The position numbers and the translations under genes were made by a program. Shown one piece after another: positions 41,447 through 50,666 of a stretch of DNA of 64,000 nucleotides; the first letter of the stretch is position 1; each line of letters starts with the position of its first letter. A model generated the notes under the pieces. It ran no database searches, had not been told where the DNA came from, and saw only the letters and a program-made list of their open reading frames with translations. Source of the DNA: Bacteroidota bacterium (GTDB lineage: Bacteria; Bacteroidota; Bacteroidia; Chitinophagales; Chitinophagaceae); contig JAIUNV010000002.1 in NCBI GenBank assembly GCA_020161435.1, positions 852,123 to 916,122 on the forward strand. Reading direction: 5' to 3'.

Positions 41447-42934
41447 TTATTTGTAATACACTTCGCTCCAGCGCAGTTCGTTTTTCAACTGATAGAGATC
41501 GGTGTTTTTACCAATGCGTACATACTCAATGCCGGCAATGTCTGCAAAGTCTTCCATGTGCTCAGCCGTGAGGTTTTGACTGTAGCAGGTGTGGTGTGCA
41601 CCGCCTGCCAATATCCAGGCAGCACAGCCATCGTGCATGTTGGGATAAGGCTTCCACAACACACGGGCCACAGGCAACTTAGGCAGTTCTGCAATCGGGT
41701 CAATGGCTTCCACTTCATTTACCAACAAACGGAAACGATTGCCCATGTCTACAACCGATGCATTGATAGCCGGGCCAGCTGCACTATTAAATACCAGGCG
41801 AACAGGATCTTCTTTTCCTCCAATACCCAACGGATGAATTTCTACATTGGGTGTATGGCTGGCAATGCTCTCACAAATTTCCAGCATATGTGAGCCCAGT
41901 ACCAACGGATTGGCCGGGTCAAAATGATAGGTATAATCTTCCATAAAACTATTGCCACCGGGCATGCCCCGGCCCATCACTTTCATGGCCCGTACAAGAG
42001 CTGCAGTTTTCCAATCGCCTTCGCCGGCAAAACCGTACCCCTTACCCATCATGCGTTGTGAAGCTATACCTGGCAATTGTTTCATGCCATGCAAATCTTC
42101 AAACGTATCACTATAGCCTTTGTAATTACCATCTTTCAAAAAGTATTCGAGGCCCAATTCGATACGGGCCGCATCACGCAACGATGCATATTGTGTCCCC
42201 TCTTTTTTGAGGCTGGCCGTTACCGTGTAAGTGTCAAAATATTCCCGCACTAGTTTATCTACATCAGCATCGCTTACTGCATCAATTACTTTTACGAGGT
42301 CGCCAATGCCGTGAGTGTTGACACTAAAACCAAACTGCATTTCTGCTTCCACTTTGTCGCCATCTGTTACGGCCACATACCGCATGTTGTCGCCAAAGCG
42401 AACAAAACGGGCACCCTGCCAATCGTTCCAACCCGCAGCAGCTCTTGTCCACGCATTGATTTTAGCAATCACCACCGAGTCTTGCCAATGGCCTACCACT
42501 ACTTTACGATTCAGGCGCATACGGCTCATGATAAAACCAAATTCACGGTCGCCGTGTGCACTCTGGTTCAGGTTCATAAAGTCCATATCAATTTCACCCC
42601 ACGGAATATCGCGGTTGAATTGGGTATGCAAATGCAGGAGTGGCTTGTGCAAAATCTTCAGGCCACGTATCCACATTTTTGCCGGTGAAAAAGTATGCAT
42701 CCATGCAATGAGACCGATACACTTCGACGAAGCATTCGCTTCGGCGCAAATGGCATAAATCTCTTCTGGTGATTTTACAGTTGGTTTAAACACCACACTC
42801 ACAGGTATATCTGCGGCATGCAGCGAAGCGGCAATTTCCTGCGAGTGGGCAGCTACCTGACGCAGGGTTTGCTCGCCATATAAATCCTGGCTTCCTGTTA
42901 AGAACCAAACTTCTAATTGTTTTAAATCTGTCAT
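41447..42934 (-). CDS. araA: L-arabinose isomerase
   Basis: Cytoplasmic enzyme converting L-arabinose to L-ribulose. The 495-residue protein starts [18 protein letters not shown], a family hallmark. The manganese ligands are visible: Glu in [11 protein letters not shown], Glu in [11 protein letters not shown], His in [12 protein letters not shown] and His in [10 protein letters not shown]. The length is normal and the sequence looks intact. It lies 27 bases after the GH127 gene and before the symporter, within the arabinose operon. Confidence 0.97.
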   Translation of the reverse strand: MTDLKQLEVWFLTGSQDLYGEQTLRQVAAHSQEIAASLHAADIPVSVVFKPTVKSPEEIYAICAEANASSKCIGLIAWMHTFSPAKMWIRGLKILHKPLLHLHTQFNRDIPWGEIDMDFMNLNQSAHGDREFGFIMSRMRLNRKVVVGHWQDSVVIAKINAWTRAAAGWNDWQGARFVRFGDNMRYVAVTDGDKVEAEMQFGFSVNTHGIGDLVKVIDAVSDADVDKLVREYFDTYTVTASLKKEGTQYASLRDAARIELGLEYFLKDGNYKGYSDTFEDLHGMKQLPGIASQRMMGKGYGFAGEGDWKTAALVRAMKVMGRGMPGGNSFMEDYTYHFDPANPLVLGSHMLEICESIASHTPNVEIHPLGIGGKEDPVRLVFNSAAGPAINASVVDMGNRFRLLVNEVEAIDPIAELPKLPVARVLWKPYPNMHDGCAAWILAGGAHHTCYSQNLTAEHMEDFADIAGIEYVRIGKNTDLYQLKNELRWSEVYYK

Positions 42935-42961
42935 AGTTGAAGGAATAAAAAAGTGAACGAC

Positions 42962-45016
42962 TTATTTTGGTTGGCTGTTCGCCAAAGTTTGTTGTGTAAT
43001 AATTTGTACATCGGCAATTTGCTCGGGCAGCCACAACATCATTTCGCCTTTGCCCCTGTTGGCCCAGGCATAGTAAGGAATGGCTACAAAAGGTTGCGTA
43101 ACGGTCTGCACATTGCTGCCGTTTATCTGTAAGGCATTCGCTGTACTTTTCAACAGCATTACACCATTGAGCATGGCTGGCTCCCAGCTACTGGTAAACG
43201 ATGCTTGTGCCGGCAATATCAAATTGGCAGCACGACCATTGTTATCTGCCCATTCGGCGCAGTACATCAAAGGACCACGTTGCAAGGCTACCTTCCCCGC
43301 ATTTTCGGTAAGCTTATTATTAGCGGCTACCCGCTGTACATCCATGGGTAATTTCAAGGTAACTACATCACCCTTTTTCCAGTTGCGTTGCAACACAGCA
43401 TATCCTTTCTCCAAGCTCAGTGGCACCGCAGTACCATTTACAAAAAGCTGCACCGGCGCTGCATTGGCGGGTACAAAACGATATAAATCGGATGGAATGG
43501 CTACTTGCTGTGCCCAGCCGGGGATGCGCATTTTCAAAGCAAAATTGAGTTCCCCTTTAGCCGGCGTAATCACAAATTGTAAATCGCCATCCCAGGGGTA
43601 ATTGTTTTTTTGCTCAATGCTCACCTGCTTTGTATTGATGCTGAGTGAAGCCATGCTGTTGATGAACAAATTGACATACACATCACTGCCACGTTGTGCA
43701 TACATATATCCCGGCACTGAAGGCAGCAAACGGGTCATATTGGTAGGGCAGCAACTGCATTCAAACCAACCTGCACGTTCTCTTTCCAGTGCTGAGTGAT
43801 TAAAGTTGTTGGTCACCTGCATGGCATTGGTGTAGAAAAAAGATTTACCATCGAGACCAACGCCCGAGATTAAACCGTTGTACAGAATTTTTTCCAGCAC
43901 ATCCATGTACTTAGCATCGCCATGCAATTGAAACATGCGTTGGTTCCAATACACGTTGGCAATGGCGGCACAGGTTTCGTTGTAAGCCGTGCCATTGGGC
44001 AGTTCATAATTGTTGCCGTAGCGTTCGCCACTCGACACTGCTCCTGCACCACCTTGCACATACAATTTCTTACTCACCAAATTTTGCCAGATGCTGTCTA
44101 CTGCATGTAGCAACAAACTATCGCCGGTGAGTGCAGCAACATCGGCTACGGCGGCGTATAAATAACCGGCTCGTACGGCATGGCCTATGGCTTCACGCTG
44201 CTGTGTTACAGGCAAATGATCTTGCCAGTACGCACCATTGCGCCAAGGGTCGTTGCTCTTTGCATCGTAGCCTTTGTAGTGGCCTCTTTCTTCAATAAAA
44301 AAGCGGGCCGTTTCTAAATACGCTTTGTTGCCCGTAATGCGATAGAGTTTCACCAATCCCATTTCCACTACCTGATGGCCGGGAGCAACATGCAGTTTGT
44401 CCTTACCAAAAACATGGCAAACGAGGTCCGCATTTTTCAACGCAATGTTGAGCAAATTTTTTTTGCCTGTAGCTGCAAAATGAGCTGCTGCAGCTTCATA
44501 CAAATGACCGCTGTTGTACAACTCATGGCTGAGCTCTCTTTCTTTTTCCCAACGGTTGGGGCCAGCCCAGGCATGCGGTTGTGCCGGATTGATGGTGCGG
44601 GCCGTGTACAAATACCCATCCGCTTCCTGCGCCTTACTCACTTTGTCAATCAGCGTATCAATGTAAGCTTCCAGTTGTTTATCCGGAAACAAACTCAGCG
44701 AAAAAGAAGCGCCTTCAATGGTTTTGTAAATGTCTGTATCATCAAACGGAAACGTAGTGCAAAACTTACCCGATTGTGCCGCAGCCATTTCGAAGTTGCG
44801 AACACGGCCCGTGCTTTCACATCGTTCAAAAGAAGCCGGAATGGTAACGGTATGATTGACTTTGATTCGGGGCAACCAAAACTGATCACTCAGCTGTATT
44901 TGTGTAAACGGAACAGCAGTGTAAGGATAATCCCGCTGCTGCGCAAAAGTCGTCACACTCATAACTACACATAAGAAGCTGAGCTGCCAACGACGATGAA
45001 TCTGTTTAACACGCAT
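42962..45016 (-). CDS. GH127 beta-L-arabinofuranosidase
   Basis: Exported enzyme that releases L-arabinose from beta-L-arabinofuranosides, as found on hydroxyproline residues of plant extensins and in pectic side chains. The 684-residue protein has a signal peptide at about 1-26 and an (alpha/alpha)6 barrel. The zinc/cysteine active site of the family is present: E347 and C349 in AYNETCAAIANVYW, and C420, C422 and C423 in WFECSCCPTNM; the last two correspond to the ligand and nucleophile cysteines of the Bifidobacterium enzyme HypBA1. C-terminal beta-sandwiches complete it. The GH127 and GH146 families are close, so GH146-like specificity remains possible. It lies between araD and araA. Confidence 0.92.
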   Translation of the reverse strand: MRVKQIHRRWQLSFLCVVMSVTTFAQQRDYPYTAVPFTQIQLSDQFWLPRIKVNHTVTIPASFERCESTGRVRNFEMAAAQSGKFCTTFPFDDTDIYKTIEGASFSLSLFPDKQLEAYIDTLIDKVSKAQEADGYLYTARTINPAQPHAWAGPNRWEKERELSHELYNSGHLYEAAAAHFAATGKKNLLNIALKNADLVCHVFGKDKLHVAPGHQVVEMGLVKLYRITGNKAYLETARFFIEERGHYKGYDAKSNDPWRNGAYWQDHLPVTQQREAIGHAVRAGYLYAAVADVAALTGDSLLLHAVDSIWQNLVSKKLYVQGGAGAVSSGERYGNNYELPNGTAYNETCAAIANVYWNQRMFQLHGDAKYMDVLEKILYNGLISGVGLDGKSFFYTNAMQVTNNFNHSALERERAGWFECSCCPTNMTRLLPSVPGYMYAQRGSDVYVNLFINSMASLSINTKQVSIEQKNNYPWDGDLQFVITPAKGELNFALKMRIPGWAQQVAIPSDLYRFVPANAAPVQLFVNGTAVPLSLEKGYAVLQRNWKKGDVVTLKLPMDVQRVAANNKLTENAGKVALQRGPLMYCAEWADNNGRAANLILPAQASFTSSWEPAMLNGVMLLKSTANALQINGSNVQTVTQPFVAIPYYAWANRGKGEMMLWLPEQIADVQIITQQTLANSQPK

Positions 45017-45042
45017 ACATTCAGTTTTACTAATGCTATTGA

Positions 45043-45741
45043 TTACTGACCGTAGTAACTATCTGGTCCGTGCTTGCGTTCATAGTGTTTCCGAATCAAC
45101 GCATCTTTTAACCGCGGCGCTTTCGGATTGATTTGTTCGGTGAGCAATGCCATTTGTGCCACCTGCTCCAGTACAGCACTATTGTGCACGGCTTTCGCAG
45201 CATTTTTACCCCAGGTAAATGGTGCATGATTGCCCACCAATACCATTTCTACTTCTTCGTAGCTAAGGCCTTTGGCAGCAAAGCAATTCATGATTTGAAA
45301 ACCGGTTTCATGTTCATAATTGCCTTGAATCATTTCATCACTCATAGGTGGTGCACATGGGATATCGACAGTGTTGTAATCGGCATGCGTGGTACCAAAA
45401 ATGGGAATATCCCGCTGCGACTGTGCCCACGATGTAGCATAGGTAGAATGCGTATGCACAATGCCGCCAATTTTTTCCCAATGCTTGTACAACACAGCAT
45501 GGGTCAATGTATCAGAAGAAGGGCGCAAATCGCCTTCCACCGTTTTACCTTCAAAATCGACGATCACCATTTTGCCGGGTGTCAAATCTTCATAGGCTAC
45601 ACCACTGGGTTTTATGGCGAACACACCAAGGCTGCGATCGGCAGCACTCACATTACCGAAGGTAAACAGCACCAGCCCCAGCTTGGGCAACTGCATGTTG
45701 GCTTCATAAGCCTCTTGTTGTATGTGTTGATACTTACTCAT
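45043..45741 (-). CDS. araD: L-ribulose-5-phosphate 4-epimerase
   Basis: Cytoplasmic class II aldolase-fold enzyme that converts L-ribulose-5-phosphate to D-xylulose-5-phosphate. From the ATG at 45741 it is 232 residues. The zinc histidines are in HTHSTYATSWAQ and VGNHAPFTWG, and FTFGNVSAADR is the substrate loop. The open frame extends to 45762, but those seven codons overlap a copy of a dispersed repeat, so the shorter start MSKYQHIQQEAYEAN is better. It lies between araB and the GH127 gene, 26 bases from the latter. Confidence 0.95.
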   Translation of the reverse strand: MSKYQHIQQEAYEANMQLPKLGLVLFTFGNVSAADRSLGVFAIKPSGVAYEDLTPGKMVIVDFEGKTVEGDLRPSSDTLTHAVLYKHWEKIGGIVHTHSTYATSWAQSQRDIPIFGTTHADYNTVDIPCAPPMSDEMIQGNYEHETGFQIMNCFAAKGLSYEEVEMVLVGNHAPFTWGKNAAKAVHNSAVLEQVAQMALLTEQINPKAPRLKDALIRKHYERKHGPDSYYGQ

Positions 45742-45754
45742 TGAAAAATCATTT

Positions 45755-45783
45755 ACCATCAAGACACAAAGAAGGCACCGAGT
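45755..45783. repeat. Second copy (single arm) of the ACCACNAAGAC-type repeat
   Basis: ACCATCAAGACACAAAGAAG followed by GCACCGAGT resembles the arms of the inverted repeat at 38799-38890. It occupies the 80-base gap between araB and araD. No clear second arm is present. Confidence 0.5.
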
Positions 45784-45821
45784 CCACTCACTGTTGTGTC
45801 AAGTGCAGGATGTTGAATTAA

Positions 45822-47510
45822 TTAATGTATAACCTGCGCCTCCATAAACGCACCTACTTTTTTATACTGTTCGTAGCGTTGCTGATACAGTGCCACTTTT
45901 GCTGCATCAGGTTCGTACACCGTATCAAAACCTTGCCCCATAGCCTGCATAGCATCTTCCACTTTGTTATAAATACCAGCCGCTGTAGCGGCAAACATGG
46001 CAGCCCCCAATGCACAGGTTTGTTCGGAACGGTGAATGCGGATGGGCATGTTCATTACGTCGGCCATCATTTGCATAACGAACGGCGATTTACGAGCCAC
46101 ACCACCTAAACCAATCAACCCTTTTACGGGAATGCCTTGCTCCTGAAAACGTTCTACAATGGCTTTGGCACCAAAGCAGGTAGACTCAACTACTGCCCGA
46201 AACAGGTGTACTGCATCGCTACCTAAATCCAGGCCCGTTATAGAAGCAGTGAGCAACTGGTTGGCATCAGGCGTTCTGCGTCCGTTGAACCAGTCTACTG
46301 CCAACTCACTGTGCACAGTCACTTCTATTTTTTCAGCGGCTTTGCTCAGCGCAGGTATAATGGCATTTTCCGTTTCCTGTATGAGTTGTTGTTTGGTAGC
46401 TTCATCCAGCAAATTGGAGTTGGCCAACAATGTTTGCAGCGGCCAGCTAATCAATCTTTTGAACCATGCATACGCATCGCCAAATGCAGACTGACCAGCC
46501 TCCAAACCAATCATGCCGGGTATAACAGAACCGGGTACTTGCCCGCAAATGCCTTTCACCAATTTACCGGCTACTTCATTGGCTGGCGCTACCATCATAT
46601 CGCAGGTAGAGGTACCCATTACCTTGCTCAGGTGATACGGTTCAATTTGTCCGCCAACAGCACCCATATGAGCATCGTAAGCGCCTACACCTATTACCAC
46701 TGTTTCGGGTAAGCCCAATCGTTGTGCCCATTCTTTACTAATGATGCCTGCTGCTTCGTTGGAGGCGTATGTGTCTTTGAACAACCTTGTAGTGATACCG
46801 TCCAATACAGGATCGAGTGTAGCAAAAAATTCATTGGGGGGTAAACCATCCCATTCTTTCGCCCACAAAATTTTATGGCCTGCAGCACACACGCTGCGTT
46901 TCATTTGATGCACGTCATTGCCACCTGTAAGCAAGAAAGGAATCCAATCGCAATGCTCTACAAATGAGTAAATATTGTTGCGAACGGCTTCATCTGCACG
47001 AAGTACATGTAAGAGCTTGGCCCAAAACCATTCGCTGGAATAAATACCGCCCACAAACTGCAGGTAATTGGTTTCAAATTTTTCGGCATGAGCATTTATT
47101 TCCGCAGCTTCACCTACACCAGTGTGGTCTTTCCACAGTACAAACATGGCGTTGGGATTTTCTTCAAAACCCGGCAACATAGCCAGAGGTGTACCATGCT
47201 TATCAGTACCCACTGGTGTAGAACCGGTGGTATCAACCGACAATGCTTTGATGTTGGCCGCTACTGATGCACCAACTTTTGCTACGCAATTTTTAATGGT
47301 CGTTTCCAAGCCTTCTACATAATCCAACGGATGCTGGCGAAACTGGTTTGCCTGCATGTTGCAGTACAATTGCTTTTGCCATCTTGGATAATAAAAAACA
47401 TCGGCCGCCAGTTCTTCACCGGTCTTTGCATTTACGATGATGGTTCGAACAGAATCTGAACCATAATCAACGCCTATCACATACGACACTTCGCTATACA
47501 TGTTGGTCAT
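45822..47510 (-). CDS. araB: Ribulokinase
   Basis: Cytoplasmic FGGY-family kinase that phosphorylates L-ribulose. The 562-residue protein has the N-terminal ATPase motif YVIGVDYGSDSVRT, substrate motif STGSTPVGTD, the central GVGAYDAHMGAVG, and the C-terminal KGLIGLGGVARKSPFVMQMMAD and CALGAAMFAATAAG. Length is normal for AraB. It may start at 47510 or at the ATG nine bases downstream. It is 13 bases after the aldose epimerase gene in the arabinose operon. Together with AraA and AraD it completes the pathway to xylulose-5-phosphate. Confidence 0.96.
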   Translation of the reverse strand: MTNMYSEVSYVIGVDYGSDSVRTIIVNAKTGEELAADVFYYPRWQKQLYCNMQANQFRQHPLDYVEGLETTIKNCVAKVGASVAANIKALSVDTTGSTPVGTDKHGTPLAMLPGFEENPNAMFVLWKDHTGVGEAAEINAHAEKFETNYLQFVGGIYSSEWFWAKLLHVLRADEAVRNNIYSFVEHCDWIPFLLTGGNDVHQMKRSVCAAGHKILWAKEWDGLPPNEFFATLDPVLDGITTRLFKDTYASNEAAGIISKEWAQRLGLPETVVIGVGAYDAHMGAVGGQIEPYHLSKVMGTSTCDMMVAPANEVAGKLVKGICGQVPGSVIPGMIGLEAGQSAFGDAYAWFKRLISWPLQTLLANSNLLDEATKQQLIQETENAIIPALSKAAEKIEVTVHSELAVDWFNGRRTPDANQLLTASITGLDLGSDAVHLFRAVVESTCFGAKAIVERFQEQGIPVKGLIGLGGVARKSPFVMQMMADVMNMPIRIHRSEQTCALGAAMFAATAAGIYNKVEDAMQAMGQGFDTVYEPDAAKVALYQQRYEQYKKVGAFMEAQVIH

Positions 47511-47523
47511 TTTATCGGCACTA

Positions 47524-48645
47524 CTATTGCAGCGTAATTTTATACTTCGTTACTGTGTGGTATTTTTCGCCCGGCTTCAAGAGTGTTGAAGGAAAAGCAG
47601 GCTTGTTGGGTGAATCGGGAAAATGCTGTGTTTCCAGACAAAGCGCCGCATGTTGTTGAATCGGCTGTCCACTGCTGGTTTTAACACTACCATCCAAAAA
47701 ATTACCACTGTAAAATTGCAAACCGGGTTCAGTGGTGTACACTTCCAATTTGCGGCCGCTGATGCTGTCGCTCAAAGTAGCTACCAGTTCCAAGTCTGCA
47801 CTGGTGCGGTTCAGCACAAAGTTGTGATCATAACCACCGGGTACTTGTGCAATGCGTTCGCCAATCTGGTGGGGTTGCAAAAAATCAAACGGACCATCTT
47901 TCACCGCCTTCAATTCGCCAGTGGGAATAAGGCCTGCTTCAACAGGTGTGTACTTATTTGCATGCACCTGCAACTGATGGCTAAGTATGGTATTGGCTAC
48001 ATCACCGGTAAGGTTGAAGTAGCTGTGATTCGTCAAATTCACCGGTGTTGTTTTGTCGGTCTCTGCACTGTATTCCATCAGCAGTTCGTCAGTATCGGTT
48101 AAGGTGTACACCACGGTGATAGACAAGTTGCCGGGATAACCTTCTTCACCATCTTTACTCAAATACGTAAGGGTTAGTGATGCTGTACTATCCGAAGGCT
48201 GTGCATCCCACACTACTTTATCATATCCCTTGTTGCCACCATGCAGGTGTTGCTTGCCATCGTTGGCAGCCAGTTGATAAGTGGCAGTATCAATTTTGAA
48301 AGTGGCATTGCCAATCCGATTGCCATAGCGGCCAATGATGGCACCGAAGTAAGGAGGCTTTGCCAGATAACCACTGAGGCTATCAAAACCGAGCACCACA
48401 TTGCTTTTGTTGCCCTTTTTATCGGCAGTAATCCATGATGTAACAATGCCGCCGTAATTGGTAATTTTTACCTCTACCCCATTTTTATTAGTAAGCGTGT
48501 ACAGCTTCACTTCTTTGCCATCTACAGTACCCCAATTGATGCTGCTAACAGCCTTGCTGGTTGTGGTTTCTGTAGTAGGCTCAGTAGCAGATTGGCAAGC
48601 GGCCAACATCAACACGAGGCCAAGCATCCAGGAGATTTTTTTCAT
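47524..48645 (-). CDS. galM: Aldose 1-epimerase (mutarotase), lipoprotein
   Basis: Interconverts the alpha and beta anomers of free sugars, here presumably arabinose. The 373-residue protein starts with a signal peptide and lipobox L-A-A-C17 (MLGLVLMLAACQS), so it is exported and lipid-anchored. A Thr/Ser-rich linker precedes the beta-sandwich domain. Active-site residues are in KQHLHGGNKGYD, NLTNHSYFNLTG and the base Glu in CLETQHFPDSPNKP. It lies 13 bases before araB and after the GH51 genes. Periplasmic anomerisation would ready the product of retaining GH51 enzymes for the symporter (inference). Confidence 0.93.
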   Translation of the reverse strand: MKKISWMLGLVLMLAACQSATEPTTETTTSKAVSSINWGTVDGKEVKLYTLTNKNGVEVKITNYGGIVTSWITADKKGNKSNVVLGFDSLSGYLAKPPYFGAIIGRYGNRIGNATFKIDTATYQLAANDGKQHLHGGNKGYDKVVWDAQPSDSTASLTLTYLSKDGEEGYPGNLSITVVYTLTDTDELLMEYSAETDKTTPVNLTNHSYFNLTGDVANTILSHQLQVHANKYTPVEAGLIPTGELKAVKDGPFDFLQPHQIGERIAQVPGGYDHNFVLNRTSADLELVATLSDSISGRKLEVYTTEPGLQFYSGNFLDGSVKTSSGQPIQQHAALCLETQHFPDSPNKPAFPSTLLKPGEKYHTVTKYKITLQ

Positions 48646-48678
48646 AGCATGTTTCGTTTTCAGTAGGGAGATGTGTAA

Positions 48679-50664
48679 TTATTTTTTTAGCGCAATGCGC
48701 AGCAATACAAAAGAATAAGGTTTCGCTTCGTAGGTAAATGTTTTGCTCTTGCACAAAACGGTAGTCTGCACAGGCACAATGTTATCCGGCTGATCAAAAC
48801 TGTTGGCCGCCATCAAATCGGGATGCTGCAACAATGTTTGCTGCACCATTTTTCCCTGCATTTTTACACCGGCAATGTCTATGGGCAGCGTTTGAGTTGT
48901 TGCCGACACATTTGCAATTTTTATCAGAAGCACTTGTGTATTGGCGTCAATTACAGCGCTGGCATACAAGCTGTCTTTACCAGCCATTACTGCGCCATTG
49001 CGACTGATGGTCACAGCATGTGTGCCCTTGTTGAGTGCATACATTTTTTGCACCTGATAGCTGGCACTGCCAATCACTTGCTGGTTGTTTACCCAAATCA
49101 AATCAGGGTTCCATTGCCAGCCTTCCACGTGTGCAAACAGCGGTGCATACGAAGCCATTTGCACTACATCAGCATTGCGTTCTAAGCCAGTCAGAAAAGC
49201 CGCTTCACTCAATGCTGCCTGCCAGTTGTTTCTTTTTTCTGCGGTCTGTTTGCTGTCGCTGTGTGCCGCATACTCACCGGCAAATACTTTTGAACCGTTT
49301 CTGGTGTAAGCATCGTAGCGGGATGCATTGCTCAAAAACCAATCCGGCTTGCGGTAGTAATGTTCATCTACAAAATCAACCTGCATGGCCCGCAATGATT
49401 GATTAAGAAAATCGAAGCGTTCCCCTACAGGATCGGTGCCAGAACTGGCAATAATTTGAATACCGGGATACTTGCTGCGAATGGCCTTGGTAAATGCCTG
49501 CAAACGTTCTACATATTGTGGTCCCCAGTTTTCATTACCTATGCCAATCATTGTAAGATTGAATGGCGCCGCATGCCCCATGGCGGCCCGCTTTTTACCC
49601 CAAACAGTATTGGTATCACCATTGGCAAATTCAACCAAATCCAATGCATCCTGTATGTAAGGATCGAGTTGATCCATAGGTACCAATTCTGCAGAATTGA
49701 ACTGGCAGGCCATACCACAATTTAAAATGGGCAATGGTTTAGCGCCGATGTCTTCCGCCAGTTGAAAATATTCGAAGAAACCCAACCCAAACGTTTGAAA
49801 ATAATCGGGTGCCGGGCGATGTGCAAACTCAACGTTCCAGCGGTTCATGATGAGCTGGCGTTCTTCGATGGGGCCAATCGTTTTTTTCCATTGATAACGA
49901 TTGTTCAAATCAAATCCTTCTACAATACAACCGCCGGGAAAACGAATAAATCCGGGCTTCATATCGGCCAGCAGCTGTATCATATCAGCCCGCATGCCTC
50001 CCGGTCTTTTTTTCCAGGTGTCTTCCGGAAACAGCGAAATCATATCCAAATCAATACTGCCCCTGCCTGTAAACGTTATTCTGAATTTTGCTTTGGCATT
50101 TGTAGCCGTGGCGGTAAAACTGGCGGTAAACTTCGACCACTTTCCGGCAGATACAGCAGGCTGTATAATTGCACCGCCGAGTGTTTTGCCAAGTGTATCA
50201 ATCAGCTCCAGCTGCATGCGTACATCCGTTTGGTTATCGGCATGTTGATAGAGGCAACTGAAATCATACCGTAAATCTTTTTTTACAGCCATGCCACGGA
50301 AGCCCTCGTTCGTCATGCTTAGTACACTACCGGCAACATCTGTAGCCTGCACCCGAATAAAACGTGGATTGTTGGTATTGGCTTGTTGACGGTTCTGCAC
50401 GGTAATTGCTCCCTCTCTGAATGGCTTGTTGTCCAGCTTCCAACCCATGAGTGGCTTCTGAAATTCGAAGGAGCGGTTCTTAATCATTTCAGCATAAATA
50501 CCGCCATCGGCTCCCATGTTGATGTCTTCAAAAAACACGCCCCACATGTTGGGCGAAATACTGGCAGTTTTAATGGCCGGATTTACAACAATGGGTTGTG
50601 CCATCAGTGGTATACTGAAAAAACAAAGCAATCCGGTTACAATCTGTACTAATCTGTTGTGCAT
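48679..50664 (-). CDS. GH51 alpha-L-arabinofuranosidase with N-terminal binding module
   Basis: Exported retaining glycosidase that removes terminal alpha-L-arabinofuranose. The 661-residue protein has a signal peptide at about 1-22. The GH51 start NMWGVFFEDINMGADGGIYAEM is interrupted by a CBM4/9-like sandwich at about 75-215. The barrel then has the acid/base E378 in GIGNENWGPQY and the nucleophile E434 in FVDEHYYRKP. A C-terminal sandwich completes it. This is the longer, module-bearing type of GH51. It lies two bases after the second GH51 gene and 33 bases before galM, so all are in one operon. Likely substrates are arabinan, arabinoxylan or arabinogalactan side chains. Confidence 0.94.
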   Translation of the reverse strand: MHNRLVQIVTGLLCFFSIPLMAQPIVVNPAIKTASISPNMWGVFFEDINMGADGGIYAEMIKNRSFEFQKPLMGWKLDNKPFREGAITVQNRQQANTNNPRFIRVQATDVAGSVLSMTNEGFRGMAVKKDLRYDFSCLYQHADNQTDVRMQLELIDTLGKTLGGAIIQPAVSAGKWSKFTASFTATATNAKAKFRITFTGRGSIDLDMISLFPEDTWKKRPGGMRADMIQLLADMKPGFIRFPGGCIVEGFDLNNRYQWKKTIGPIEERQLIMNRWNVEFAHRPAPDYFQTFGLGFFEYFQLAEDIGAKPLPILNCGMACQFNSAELVPMDQLDPYIQDALDLVEFANGDTNTVWGKKRAAMGHAAPFNLTMIGIGNENWGPQYVERLQAFTKAIRSKYPGIQIIASSGTDPVGERFDFLNQSLRAMQVDFVDEHYYRKPDWFLSNASRYDAYTRNGSKVFAGEYAAHSDSKQTAEKRNNWQAALSEAAFLTGLERNADVVQMASYAPLFAHVEGWQWNPDLIWVNNQQVIGSASYQVQKMYALNKGTHAVTISRNGAVMAGKDSLYASAVIDANTQVLLIKIANVSATTQTLPIDIAGVKMQGKMVQQTLLQHPDLMAANSFDQPDNIVPVQTTVLCKSKTFTYEAKPYSFVLLRIALKK

Positions 50665-50666
50665 GA

